Part shown: positions 16,184 through 24,531 of the stretch, piece by piece
How positions within the stretch are numbered: position 1 is the first letter of the stretch
How the letters are laid out: each line of letters starts with the position of its first letter
Translations under genes and position numbers: made by a program
Assembly: GCA_965260995.1 (NCBI GenBank)
Contig: CBDHCD010000002.1
Coordinates: forward strand, 496,001 to 560,000
DNA: 64,000 nucleotides
Source of the DNA: JBBROS01 sp965260995
GTDB taxonomy: Bacteria; Pseudomonadota; Alphaproteobacteria; Acetobacterales; Acetobacteraceae
Reading direction: 5' to 3'
The notes under the pieces: generated by a model
What the model was told of the DNA's origin: nothing
The model's input: only the letters and a program-made list of their open reading frames with translations
The model's database searches: none

Positions 16184-17233
16184 CTAGTCGGTGCGGTTGG
16201 CGAAGGCCGCCAGCGCCGGGGTCTCGGACACGCGGCGCATGTACTGCGGGTCGATGAAGCTCGACGCCTTGAGCGGCTTGTCGAGCGTGCCGGTGGCGGT
16301 GAGGTAGCCGCCCAGCCCGTCGAACCAGGTGTCCGCCTTGGATTCGCCCCCGGCCTTGTCCAGCAGCCCCATCTGCTCCTGGAGCGTGAACATCGGCCGG
16401 GTGTCGATCTCGCGCTCCAGGTACTCGGGGGCGAGCTCCGTGCCGGTCAGGGCGTAGAAGTCGCCCATCATCCCCACCGCCTCCTTCTTGTGGCTGCGGA
16501 TGAAGCTGACCCCGCGCAGGTACACCGCGAGGAACTTGGCCACCAGCTCCGGGTTCTTCTCGGCGTAGTCCTTGCGGGCGATCAGCGCCCCCGGGACGAT
16601 GGCCCCCGCGTCCTGCCCGGAGCAGAGCAGCTTCGCGCCCGCCTTGGACTCCAGCGTGTAGATGTTGGGCGCCCACAGCGCGGCGACCTTGCCGGTGCCG
16701 GTGGCGAAGGCCGAGATGATCTGCTGCTGGTTGAGGTTCACCACCTCCACGTCGTCCGGGTACTTGAGGCCGTAGCTCTTGAGGCAGGCCGCCGCCGCGT
16801 ACTCGCCGGTGGAGTTGGTGGTGACCAGCAGGCGCTGGCCCTTCAGCGTCTTCGGGTCCGCCTTGATGGCCGCGAGGTCGGCGCCGCGCGCCATCAGCGC
16901 GTTGCCCGCGCTCTCGTTGTTGGTGATGCCGATGGTCACGATGCCGAACCGCGCCGCCCCGAGCACGGCCGGCGCGGACCCGGTGCCGCCCACGTCCCAC
17001 GAGCCGGACGCGGCGGCGGCCATCTGCGGCGCGCCGGACGGGAACGTCGAGTAGCTGGGATCGAGCCCGATCTCGCCCCACCAGCCCTTCTTGTCGGCGA
17101 TGTAGAACGGCAGCGCCCAGTAAAGCGCCGGCTGGTAGCTCACGCCCACCTTGTCGGCCGCGCGCGCCGGGGCCTGCGGCAAGGCCGCCGCGGCGGCCAG
17201 GATGGTGCCGGCCAGGATCAGTGTCTTCAGCAT
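16184..17233 (-). CDS. NMT1/TauA-type ABC transporter substrate-binding protein
   Basis: 349 residues with a signal peptide cleaved near ARAA (about residue 26). It is periplasmic, with a type II binding fold as in taurine/nitrate/sulfonate SBPs (VGVSYQPALYWALPFYIADK, then ASGSWDVGGTGSAPAV). ATG 17233 has GGAGGA at the right distance; an in-frame ATG 12 codons upstream would disrupt the signal peptide. It is the fourth gene of the importer part of the operon. DHPS or a related sulfonate is the likely ligand by context. Confidence 0.85.
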   Translation of the reverse strand: MLKTLILAGTILAAAAALPQAPARAADKVGVSYQPALYWALPFYIADKKGWWGEIGLDPSYSTFPSGAPQMAAAASGSWDVGGTGSAPAVLGAARFGIVTIGITNNESAGNALMARGADLAAIKADPKTLKGQRLLVTTNSTGEYAAAACLKSYGLKYPDDVEVVNLNQQQIISAFATGTGKVAALWAPNIYTLESKAGAKLLCSGQDAGAIVPGALIARKDYAEKNPELVAKFLAVYLRGVSFIRSHKKEAVGMMGDFYALTGTELAPEYLEREIDTRPMFTLQEQMGLLDKAGGESKADTWFDGLGGYLTATGTLDKPLKASSFIDPQYMRRVSETPALAAFANRTD

Positions 17234-17258
17234 GGAAGTCCTCCGGTTCTCGTCGGGT

Positions 17259-18053
17259 TCAGCGGTCATCGCCCATCTCCGCGCGCAGCAGCCGCCACAC
17301 CCTGCCGCGCAGGTCGTTGAAGGACGGCAAGGCCATCACCGCGTCGATCGGCTGCGCGGCCCAGTCCTCCGCCCGCCGGGTTTCGGCGACCTCGATCACC
17401 TCGCGGACGCGCCCGGGGTTGCGCCCGAGCATCACCACCCGGTCGGCCAGGTAGATCGCCTCCTCGACCGAGTGGGTGATGAACAGCACCGTGCGCGGGT
17501 TCTCGCGCGACAGCCGCACCAACTCCTCCTGCATGATGGTCCGCGTCTGCGCGTCGAGCGCGCCGAACGGCTCGTCCATCAGCAGCACGCCGGGGTTGGT
17601 GGCGTAGGACCGGGCGATCGCCACCCGCTGCTGCATCCCGCCCGAGAGCTGGTGCGGGTAGCTGTCCGCCGTGCCCTCCATCTTCATCAGCGTGAGGTAG
17701 TGCGCGACGGCCGCGTCCCGCTCCGCCTTGCCCGCGCCGCGCGAGCGCATCCCGAACACGATGTTCTCCCGCACCGTCTTCCACGGGAACAGCGCGAACT
17801 GCTGGAACACCACGGCGCGGTCCGGCCCCGGGCCGCGCACCGGCAGGCCGGCCACCAGCACCCGGCCCTCCGTGGGCGACTCCAGGCCCGCCACCATCCG
17901 CATCAAGGTCGTCTTGCCGCACCCGGACGGGCCGACTACGGAGATGAACTCGCGGTCGCGGACCTCGAAATCGATGCCCCCGATGGCGACGAACGAGTCG
18001 CCGCCGCCGCGCGTGAACGTCTTGGTCACGCCCTCGAAGCGGATGTCGCTCAC
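17259..18053 (-). CDS. ABC transporter ATPase (SsuB/TauB-like)
   Basis: 264 residues from GTG 18053, overlapping the stop of the preceding permease. Walker A is GPSGCGKT (about 41-48), Q-loop VVFQQFALFPW, signature LSGGMQQR, Walker B LLMDEPFGALD and switch ITHSVEEA, all intact. It energises the sulfonate-type importer encoded with it. Confidence 0.92.
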   Translation of the reverse strand: MSDIRFEGVTKTFTRGGGDSFVAIGGIDFEVRDREFISVVGPSGCGKTTLMRMVAGLESPTEGRVLVAGLPVRGPGPDRAVVFQQFALFPWKTVRENIVFGMRSRGAGKAERDAAVAHYLTLMKMEGTADSYPHQLSGGMQQRVAIARSYATNPGVLLMDEPFGALDAQTRTIMQEELVRLSRENPRTVLFITHSVEEAIYLADRVVMLGRNPGRVREVIEVAETRRAEDWAAQPIDAVMALPSFNDLRGRVWRLLRAEMGDDR

Positions 18054-18829
18054 CGCGCCCCGCCCCACTTGGCGGAGACGCGCCGCTCCGCCGCCCGCAG
18101 CGCCCAGTCGATCAGGAAGCCGGTGAGGCCGATCATCACCATGGCGCTCACGACCGTGGATGGGCTGAGGTTGCTCTGGCCCTGCACCAGCACGTAGCCG
18201 ATGCCCGACGAGACGACGATCAGCTCCGCGCCGATCAGGCTCTGCCAGCCCAGCCCGGCGGCGATGCGCAGCCCGGCGACGATGGACGGCAGCGCCCCGG
18301 GCAGCAGCACCTCGCGCACGATGCGCAGCTCGCCAGCGCCGTGGGTCTGCGCCGCCTCGATCAGGTGCCGGTCCACCAGCCGCGCGCCGCGGTAAGCGTT
18401 GATGACGCAGGGCGCGAACGCGCCGGTGAAGATGACCAGCACCGGCCCGCCGATGCCGGTGCCGAACCACAGGGCGGCGAACGGCACCCAGGCGAGCGGG
18501 GCGACGTAGCGGTAGCCCTCGAACAACGGGGTGACGATCTCGTCGAGCAGCCGGAAGCGGCCCATCAGCAAGCCGAGCGGCACGCCGATCAGGCCGGCGA
18601 GGGCGAAGCCGCCGAAGAACCGGCCGAACGAGGAGAGCAGGTGCTCGTAGAGGCGGAACCCGGCGAACGGCCGCGTCATCAGCACGGCGATGCGCCGCGT
18701 CACCTCGGCCGGCGAGGGCAGCACGAAGGAGGACACGAGCCCGGCCGACACCGCGCCCTGCCACAGCCCGAAGAACAGCGCCAGGCTGGCGGCGGAGTAG
18801 AGCCAAAGGCGTCGCGGCGTCGCCGTCAT
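18050..18829 (-). CDS. ABC transporter permease 1 (SsuC/TauC-like)
   Basis: 259 residues with about six membrane segments and the conserved loop EAAQTHGAGELRIVREVLLP (about 156-175). ATG at 18829 overlaps the stop of the upstream permease (ATGA). Two permease genes suggest a heterodimeric channel, unlike the homodimer of the + strand tauABC-like system. Confidence 0.9.
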   Translation of the reverse strand: MTATPRRLWLYSAASLALFFGLWQGAVSAGLVSSFVLPSPAEVTRRIAVLMTRPFAGFRLYEHLLSSFGRFFGGFALAGLIGVPLGLLMGRFRLLDEIVTPLFEGYRYVAPLAWVPFAALWFGTGIGGPVLVIFTGAFAPCVINAYRGARLVDRHLIEAAQTHGAGELRIVREVLLPGALPSIVAGLRIAAGLGWQSLIGAELIVVSSGIGYVLVQGQSNLSPSTVVSAMVMIGLTGFLIDWALRAAERRVSAKWGGAR

Positions 18830-19770
18830 GCGCCGAGCCAGGGCATGGCGCGGCGCTCCGCCCAGCCAATCGCCTTGGTGGTGAGCGCGCCGAGGATGGC
18901 GATGGCCACCATGGCGACGAGGATCATCGCGGTGTTGATGTCGCGGTAGGCGGTGGACAGCACCCGGCCCAAGCCGAGGAACGCGCCGACCAGCTCGGCC
19001 GCGACGAGCGTGGTCCAGGACGCCTGCATCGACAGCTTGAGGCCGGTGAAGATCAGCGGCAACGCGCCGGGCAGGTAGACCTCGAGCAGCAGGCGGCGGC
19101 GGCCAGCGCCGTGCACGCGGGCGGCCTCGACCAGCGTGCGGCGGGCGCCGCGGACGCCGGTGAAGGTGTTGATGACGGACGGGACGAAGGCGGCGACGAA
19201 GATGACGAGCATCTTCGAGCCGTCCGACAACCCGAGCCAGACGATCGCGAGCGGGATCCAGGCCAGCGGCGGGATCGGCCGCAGCAGCAGGAACACCGGG
19301 TTGACGAACGCCTCGACCCGGCGGTCGTAGCCCATCGCGAACCCGAGCGGCACGCCGACCACGACCGCCGCGGCGAACCCGAGCAGCACCAAACGCACGC
19401 TGTGGGCCGCGTGCTGCCACAGCGCGCCCCCGGCGTAGCCGTCGGACGAGATGCGCGCCAAGGCGTCCGAGAACTGCCCGGGCGAGGGAAAGCGCACGGG
19501 GTCGATCAGGCCCGTCACGCTCGTCAGCAGCCACCACAACAGGATCACCGTCGTGATGGTGAGCAGGCCGATCCCTGTTCCCCGGCGCAACGGAATGGAC
19601 ACGCCCCGACCTGCCCCTGAGTTGACCGCCGCTGAGCTGACCGTCGCTGGGCCGACTGCCGCTGGGCCAATTGCCCCTGGGCCAATTGCCCTTGCGCCAA
19701 TTGCCCTTGCGCCAACCGTCGTTGGGCCGCCGTCTGAGTCGCTCGCAACAGGTTGCCCCGACGTGATCAA
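18826..19770 (-). CDS. ABC transporter permease 2 (SsuC/TauC-like) with repetitive N-terminus
   Basis: 314 residues if translation starts at TTG 19770 (GGGAGGG upstream). In that case residues about 17-50 form five-residue repeats of the GARAI/GPGAI kind, encoded by a 15-bp tandem repeat. An internal GTG at 19602 would give a 258-residue protein of normal family length, with the repeats as leader. The membrane core and EAA loop (EAARVHGAGRRRLLLEVYLP) are ordinary. It is the first gene of the operon and is divergent from the LacI-type regulator. Confidence 0.85.
   Translation of the reverse strand: MITSGQPVASDSDGGPTTVGARAIGARAIGPGAIGPAAVGPATVSSAAVNSGAGRGVSIPLRRGTGIGLLTITTVILLWWLLTSVTGLIDPVRFPSPGQFSDALARISSDGYAGGALWQHAAHSVRLVLLGFAAAVVVGVPLGFAMGYDRRVEAFVNPVFLLLRPIPPLAWIPLAIVWLGLSDGSKMLVIFVAAFVPSVINTFTGVRGARRTLVEAARVHGAGRRRLLLEVYLPGALPLIFTGLKLSMQASWTTLVAAELVGAFLGLGRVLSTAYRDINTAMILVAMVAIAILGALTTKAIGWAERRAMPWLGA
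19621..19725. repeat. 15-bp tandem repeat, about seven units (core four)
   Basis: Units of 15 bp begin at 19621 and run to 19725; the best-conserved are 19666-19680, 19681-19695 and 19696-19710 (GCCAATTGCCCTTGC type), with outer units diverged. They lie in the 5' part of the permease 2 frame; since 15 is divisible by three, expansion keeps the frame. Confidence 0.8.
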
Positions 19771-19819
19771 CAGGCCCTCCCAGACCCGGCGCTCCGGCTG
19801 CTCGCGTCGTCAGCCAATT

Positions 19820-19852
19820 GTATGCGCTTACAGACGCCATGTAAGCGCATAC
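19820..19852. promoter_or_regulatory. Double LacI-type operator between regulator and sulfonate operon
   Basis: GTATGCGCTTACA (19820-19832) and its exact reverse complement TGTAAGCGCATAC (19840-19852) are separated by 7 bp. Each arm contains a near-palindromic LacI-family site (GTAWGCGCWTAC), and the two centres are 21 bp apart, two helical turns. The site lies 50 bp before the permease start and 42 bp before the regulator start, fit for control of both genes. Confidence 0.75.
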
Positions 19853-19893
19853 TGAGTTGACCTGCAAGCGCCAAGGCGCATATAGCCGCGTCG

Positions 19894-20928
19894 ATGAGGG
19901 GCCGCCGCGGCGCAACGCAGAAGGACGTGGCCAGGGCCGCCGAGGTGTCGACGGCGAGCGTGAGCCGCCTGTTGAACGGGCTCGGGCCGGTCAGCCCGGC
20001 CAGCCGCAGGCGCATCGAGCAGGCGATCGCAGCCCTGGACTACGTGCCGCACGACGGCGCCCGCGCGCTCGTGACCCGGCGCAGCCTGGTGCTGGGCGCG
20101 ATCATCCCGACGCTCAACAACGCCATCTTCGCCGAGGGCATCAACGCGTTCGAGGCCGAGGCGCGGGCGCACGGCTACACCCTCGTGCTCTCGGTCTCGA
20201 ACTACGACCTCGACGAGGAGCGGACCCTCGTGCGCCGGATGGTGCAGCGGGGGGTGGACGGGCTGCTGCTGGTCGGCAACGAGCACGCGGCCGAGAGTTT
20301 CGCCGCGCTGCGCCGGGCGGGGGTCGCGCACGTGTGCTCGTGGACGTTCGAGGCCGCCGCCCCCGCGGCCAACGTGGGATTCGGCAACGCCGAGGCGATG
20401 ACGGAGATCGTGGACCTCCTGGTCTCGCTCGGGCACCGGCGGTTCGCCATGTTGGCCGGGGTGCGGGCCGGCAACGACCGGGCGCGGGGCCGCGTCTCGG
20501 GCGTGGAGGCGCGCCTGGCGCGCCACGGCCTGCGGCTGCCACCGGGCCTGCTGGCGGAGTGCCCCTACACGATCCGCGCGGCGCGCGAGGCGTTCGCCGC
20601 CCTGATGATGGCGGAACGGACCGGCAGGGACCAGCCCACGGCGCTGATCTGCGGCAACGACGTGATCGCCTTGGGCGCGTTGCTGGAAGCGCGGCGGCGC
20701 GGCATCGCGGTCCCGGGCGACCTCTCGATCACCGGCTTCGACAACCTCGCGGTGGCGGCCGAGATGGACCCGGCCATCACCACGGTCGACGTGCCGGCCG
20801 AGGCGATGGGCCGCGGCGCGGCCCTGGCGCTGATCGAGGCGATCGCGGCCGGCCGGGCGGTCGAGGGCCGGGCGTTGCCGACCCGGCTGCTGATGCGCGG
20901 CACGACGGCCCCGCCCCCGAAAGCGTGA
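19894..20928 (+). CDS. LacI-family transcriptional regulator
   Basis: 344 residues. The N-terminal helix-turn-helix TQKDVARAAEVSTASVSRLL (8-27) and hinge are followed by a periplasmic-binding-protein-like effector domain (GAIIPTLNNAIFAEGI through ITGFDNLAVAAEMDP). It is transcribed divergently from the hps-suy operon, and the double operator lies between. By analogy with LacI-type catabolic repressors it should release the operator when a sulfonate or intermediate binds; the effector is unknown. Confidence 0.88.
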   Translation: MRGRRGATQKDVARAAEVSTASVSRLLNGLGPVSPASRRRIEQAIAALDYVPHDGARALVTRRSLVLGAIIPTLNNAIFAEGINAFEAEARAHGYTLVLSVSNYDLDEERTLVRRMVQRGVDGLLLVGNEHAAESFAALRRAGVAHVCSWTFEAAAPAANVGFGNAEAMTEIVDLLVSLGHRRFAMLAGVRAGNDRARGRVSGVEARLARHGLRLPPGLLAECPYTIRAAREAFAALMMAERTGRDQPTALICGNDVIALGALLEARRRGIAVPGDLSITGFDNLAVAAEMDPAITTVDVPAEAMGRGAALALIEAIAAGRAVEGRALPTRLLMRGTTAPPPKA

Positions 20929-20955
20929 TGGCCGGCAGGTGGGGCGCGTGACGCC

Positions 20956-21010
20956 GCCCCGCCCCAGTCCGCCCCGCCCCAGTCCGCCCCGCCCCAGTCC
21001 GCCCCGACCC
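20956..21010. repeat. 15-bp tandem repeat, about 3.5 copies, between convergent genes
   Basis: GCCCCGCCCCAGTCC repeats at 20956-20970, 20971-20985 and 20986-21000, then a partial unit. It fills the 93-bp gap between the LacI-type gene and the pcaDC fusion; no stem-loop terminator was found there. Confidence 0.85.
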
Positions 21011-21021
21011 CCGCCGGCGCT

Positions 21022-22218
21022 TCACGCCTCGGCGTCCAACTCGCTCCCCAGCACGTCGCGCACCCAGCGGAAGGCGCTGTTGGCCGCCGGGATGCCGGCG
21101 TAGGCCGCGCACTGGATCAGCAGCGACCGCAGCTCGGGCAGCGTGACGCCGTTGCGCAGCGCCGGGCGCACGTGCAGCTTGAATTCCTCCTCCCGCCCCA
21201 GCGCCACCATCAGCGCGAGCGTCACGAGCGAGCGCGTCTTCCACGGAATCGTCGCGTCGCCCCACACCTCCCCCCAGGCGGTGCGAGTGATGAAGTCCTG
21301 CCAGGGGGCGGCGAACCGGCCGGCCCCGGCCAGGGAACGCTCGACGTGCTCCGCGCCCAGCACCGCCCGGCGGTTGGCAAGCCCGGCCTCGAAGCCGCCG
21401 CCCCGTCCGACCAAGACCGGCCGCTCGCCGTCCGGGGAGCCGAGCAGGAACCCGAGCAGGTGGCGGTTCACCGCCGCCGCCTGCTCGATGGCCAGGATGT
21501 GCGCGGCCCGGGGCAGCACGACCAGCTCGGCCCCCGGGATGCGGGCGCGCATCTCCTCGCTCATGGCCGGCGGCGTCGCCGGGTCATCGGCGCCGGCGAC
21601 GATCAGGGTGCGGGCGGCGATGGCGGCGTTGGACGCCCGCAGGTCCATGCCGGCGATGGCGCCGCAGCACACGGCGTAGCCGGCCGGGTCGTTGGCCAGG
21701 AACCGCGCCCGCAGCGCCGCCACCCGCGGGTCGTCTCGGAAGGCCGCCGTGAACCAGCGCCCGACCACCGCGTCCACGATGGCGCCCATGCCGTGCGCCC
21801 GCACGGTGGCGGCCCGCTCCTCCCAGTTGCCGGGCAGGTGGGCCGCCGTCGCCATCAGCACGAGCGCGTCCACCAGCGCGGGCCGTCGCACCGCCAGCGC
21901 CTGCGCCGTCATGCCGCCCAGCGAGAGGCCGACCACGTGCGCCCGCCCGATCCCGAGCGCGTCCAGCAGCCCGGCCAGGTCGTCGGCCAGCGCCTCGATG
22001 GTGGCCGGCCGGTCCACCACCGGCGAGCGGCCGTGCCCGCGCGTGTCGTAGCGCAGCACGCGGAACCGGCCCGCGAGCGCCCGGGCCTGGTCGTCCCACA
22101 TCTCCAGCGTGGTGCCGATCGAGTTGCTGAACACCGCGACCGGAGCATCCTCCGGCTCGGCCAGCTCCCCGGCCAGCTCGTAAAACAGCGTGGTCCCGTT
22201 GGCCTCGATCAGCGGCAT
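21022..22218 (-). CDS. Bifunctional 3-oxoadipate enol-lactonase / 4-carboxymuconolactone decarboxylase
   Basis: 398 residues, a PcaD-PcaC fusion (sometimes named PcaL). Residues 1-260 are an alpha/beta hydrolase with nucleophile Ser99 (GLSLGG) and His in PRAAHIL. Residues about 275-390 are the carboxymuconolactone decarboxylase domain (FITRTAWGEVWGD, HVRPALRNGVT, YAGIPAANSAF). It carries out the two steps from 4-carboxymuconolactone to 3-oxoadipate. ATG 22218 is four bases after the pcaB stop. Last gene of the pca operon. Confidence 0.92.
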   Translation of the reverse strand: MPLIEANGTTLFYELAGELAEPEDAPVAVFSNSIGTTLEMWDDQARALAGRFRVLRYDTRGHGRSPVVDRPATIEALADDLAGLLDALGIGRAHVVGLSLGGMTAQALAVRRPALVDALVLMATAAHLPGNWEERAATVRAHGMGAIVDAVVGRWFTAAFRDDPRVAALRARFLANDPAGYAVCCGAIAGMDLRASNAAIAARTLIVAGADDPATPPAMSEEMRARIPGAELVVLPRAAHILAIEQAAAVNRHLLGFLLGSPDGERPVLVGRGGGFEAGLANRRAVLGAEHVERSLAGAGRFAAPWQDFITRTAWGEVWGDATIPWKTRSLVTLALMVALGREEEFKLHVRPALRNGVTLPELRSLLIQCAAYAGIPAANSAFRWVRDVLGSELDAEA

Positions 22219-22222
22219 GGCC

Positions 22223-23608
22223 TCATCCCTCTCCCACCACCGCGCGCGCCCGCGCGGCGTCCAGCAGCGCGCGCACCCGCGCGGCCTCCCGCACCGCCCG
22301 GTCGATCCACGGCCCGGCCGCCGCGACCGCGGGCGAAAGGTCGAACGCCGGCGCGAGGTCGATGCCCCGCAGCGCCGGGTCGCCTTCCAGCACGGCCCGC
22401 AAGCCCTGGCCCGTCCGGCGCACCGCGTCGGCCGCCTCCGCCACCCGCGCGTGCGCCGCTTCCCGGCCCAGGCTCCCGGCCAGGGCGGCCGCCGCGGCGT
22501 CGGCGAACAGCAGCCCGCGCGTGATGTCGAGGTTGGCCCGCATCCGCTCGGCGTCGACCTCCATGCCCTCCGCCAGCGCCTTCGCCTCGCGCAGCGCCCC
22601 CGAGGCGAGGCCGAACAGCGTCGGCAGCGCGTGCCATTCCGCGTGCCACGGCCCGGCCGGCCGCTCGTGCGCCGCCGCCATCGCGCCCAGCAGCGTCGCC
22701 GCCAGCGCGGGGGCCGCCGCGTGCGCCGCCAGGATCACGGTGCACGACACCGGGTTGCGCTTGTGCGGCATCGCGGACGAGCCGCCGCGGCCGGGCACGT
22801 AGGGTTCGGCCACCTCCCCCACTTCCGTCGAGGCCAGGTGCGCGACGTCGGTGGCCAGCTTGGCCAGCGCGCCGACCACCTCGGCCAACCAGCAGCCGGC
22901 CTCGGCCACGCCGCCCCGGCGCGCGTGCCAGGCAATCGGGGCTGGCCCGAGGCCGAGCGCGCGGGCGAACGCGTCCGCCACCCCAGGCCCCGCCGCGCCC
23001 AGTCCGGCCAGCGTGCCGACCGGCCCGGCCAGCGACGCCACCAGCACCCGGGCGCGCACCGCCGGCAACCGCTCCGCCGCCTCCGCGACGCCCGCCAGCC
23101 AGCAGGCCGCCTTGTAGCCGAAGGTGACCGGGGCCGCGTGCTGGCCGTAGGTGCGGCCGGCGCAGGGCGTCCCGCGATGCCGCTCCGCCAGGCGCGACAA
23201 GCCGGCCAGCACGTCGGACAGCGCTGCGCCGACCAGCGCCAGCGCGTCCCGGAGCTGAAGCGCGAGCGCGGTGTCGAGGATGTCCTGGCTGGTGGCGCCC
23301 TTATGGAAGCCGCGCTCCAGCCCGGGCGGCAGCAGCGCCTGCACCGCGCGGACGAACGGGATGGCGGGCACGCCGGCCCGCGCCGTGGCCCGGCCGATGG
23401 CCGCGGCGTCCAGGCGGTCCGGCCGGACCGCGTGGACCGCGCCCGCCAAATCGTCGGGCGTGAGGCCAACCCCGGCCTCGGCAGCGGCCAGCGCCGCCTC
23501 GGCCGTCAACATCGCGCGGAGCCGCGCCTCGTCGGAGAAGCAGGCGCGCATCGCCTCGGTCGCGAACAGCGGGCCGGTCAGCGCCGAGTCGAGCGCGGAG
23601 AACGTCAC
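22223..23608 (-). CDS. pcaB: 3-carboxy-cis,cis-muconate cycloisomerase
   Basis: 461 residues, fumarase/aspartase superfamily. The family signature GRGGSSAMPHKRNPV is near residues 271-285, with the conserved histidine-bearing ATSQDILDT loop around 104-112. It converts 3-carboxymuconate, the product of PcaGH, to 4-carboxymuconolactone. The start is GTG 23608. Slightly longer than many family members (about 450) but within range. Cotranscribed with its neighbours. Confidence 0.9.
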   Translation of the reverse strand: MTFSALDSALTGPLFATEAMRACFSDEARLRAMLTAEAALAAAEAGVGLTPDDLAGAVHAVRPDRLDAAAIGRATARAGVPAIPFVRAVQALLPPGLERGFHKGATSQDILDTALALQLRDALALVGAALSDVLAGLSRLAERHRGTPCAGRTYGQHAAPVTFGYKAACWLAGVAEAAERLPAVRARVLVASLAGPVGTLAGLGAAGPGVADAFARALGLGPAPIAWHARRGGVAEAGCWLAEVVGALAKLATDVAHLASTEVGEVAEPYVPGRGGSSAMPHKRNPVSCTVILAAHAAAPALAATLLGAMAAAHERPAGPWHAEWHALPTLFGLASGALREAKALAEGMEVDAERMRANLDITRGLLFADAAAAALAGSLGREAAHARVAEAADAVRRTGQGLRAVLEGDPALRGIDLAPAFDLSPAVAAAGPWIDRAVREAARVRALLDAARARAVVGEG

Positions 23609-23627
23609 CGCGACGCCCCGCCCGGCG

Positions 23628-23885
23628 TCAGGCGGCCAGCCCGGGCGCCTGGTTGACGCCGATCCCGGCCGCGGTCCACGTCGCCCGCGGCGGCACCCGG
23701 CGGATCTCGCCCGGCGTCAGGCCCGGCACCGCCTCCGCCGGCGGCGCATCCCTGGCCGCCATCATCACGTGGCCCTGCGGCCGCCCATGCATCAGCCCGC
23801 CGGTAGGGAACTGCGCGAGCAGGGCCGGGCCGCTGAACGGGCTCTCGTCGAGTTTGCGGGCGTGGATGATCACGATAGGGGTCAC
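23628..23885 (-). CDS. Small unknown protein within the pca operon
   Basis: 85 residues from GTG 23885, in the gap between pcaG and pcaB on the same strand (12 and 19 bases away). There is no signal peptide or membrane segment; the sequence is rich in Pro and Gly, with VIIHARKLDESPFSGPALL at the start. I do not recognise a family. Tight spacing argues that it is translated. An accessory role in protocatechuate breakdown is only a guess. Confidence 0.5.
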   Translation of the reverse strand: MTPIVIIHARKLDESPFSGPALLAQFPTGGLMHGRPQGHVMMAARDAPPAEAVPGLTPGEIRRVPPRATWTAAGIGVNQAPGLAA

Positions 23886-23897
23886 GGGCAGTCTCCG

Positions 23898-24527
23898 TCA
23901 GATGTCGAAGAACACGGTCTCCCGCTCGCCCTGCAGCCGGATGTCGAACACGTAGGCGACCGCCCCGTCCCGCTCCTCGCGCCGCGCCAGCAGGGTGTCG
24001 CGCCGGAGTGCCGGCTCGATCAGGCCCAGCACCGGGTCGTCCGCGTTCAGCGCCGCCTCGTCGGCGAAGTACATCCGCGTCGCCAGCCCGATGTTGATGC
24101 CCCGCGCCGCCAGCCACACGTTGACGTGCGGCGCCATCGGCCGCCGCCCGTGCCGCCCGGCCACCGGCCCCGGCTTGACGGTCTCGAAGCTGTAAAGCCC
24201 GGTGGCGAAGTCCGTCCCGGCCCGGCCCCAGCCGCGGAAGGCGGGGTCGGGCGGCTTGCCCGCCTGCCGGTCCGCCGGGTGGTCGTAGCGCCCGGCCGCG
24301 TCGGCCTGCCAGATCTCGACCAGCACGTCCCGGCACGGCGCGCCCAAGCCGTCCAGCACCCGCCCCTCGATGCGGACGCGCTCGCCCTCCGTTTCGGAAC
24401 CGGCGAGGATGTGGCCGAACGGCCGCGCGAAGATGTCGAACCCGGCCTGGTGCGGAATGAGGCCGATGTGCACGTAGGGCCCGGCGGTCTGCGACGGGGT
24501 TTCCTGCAGGTAGTCGAGCGTCGTCAT
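23898..24527 (-). CDS. pcaG: Protocatechuate 3,4-dioxygenase alpha subunit
   Basis: 209 residues. The intradiol dioxygenase core includes QTAGPYVHIGL, VLVEIWQADAAGRY and PHVNVWLAARGI. The alpha subunit lacks the iron-ligand set found in beta, as expected. With PcaH it cleaves protocatechuate to 3-carboxymuconate in the cytosol. ATG 24527 starts four bases after the pcaH stop; an upstream ATG in frame would overlap pcaH. Confidence 0.92.
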   Translation of the reverse strand: MTTLDYLQETPSQTAGPYVHIGLIPHQAGFDIFARPFGHILAGSETEGERVRIEGRVLDGLGAPCRDVLVEIWQADAAGRYDHPADRQAGKPPDPAFRGWGRAGTDFATGLYSFETVKPGPVAGRHGRRPMAPHVNVWLAARGINIGLATRMYFADEAALNADDPVLGLIEPALRRDTLLARREERDGAVAYVFDIRLQGERETVFFDI

Positions 24528-24531
24528 CGCC

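Noticed and set aside
16086..16190. A second parS-like site in the hairpin GGTTTCGTG...CACGAAACC
   Set aside because: The centre and spacing differ from the parS consensus; it has a three-base loop and is a simple hairpin.
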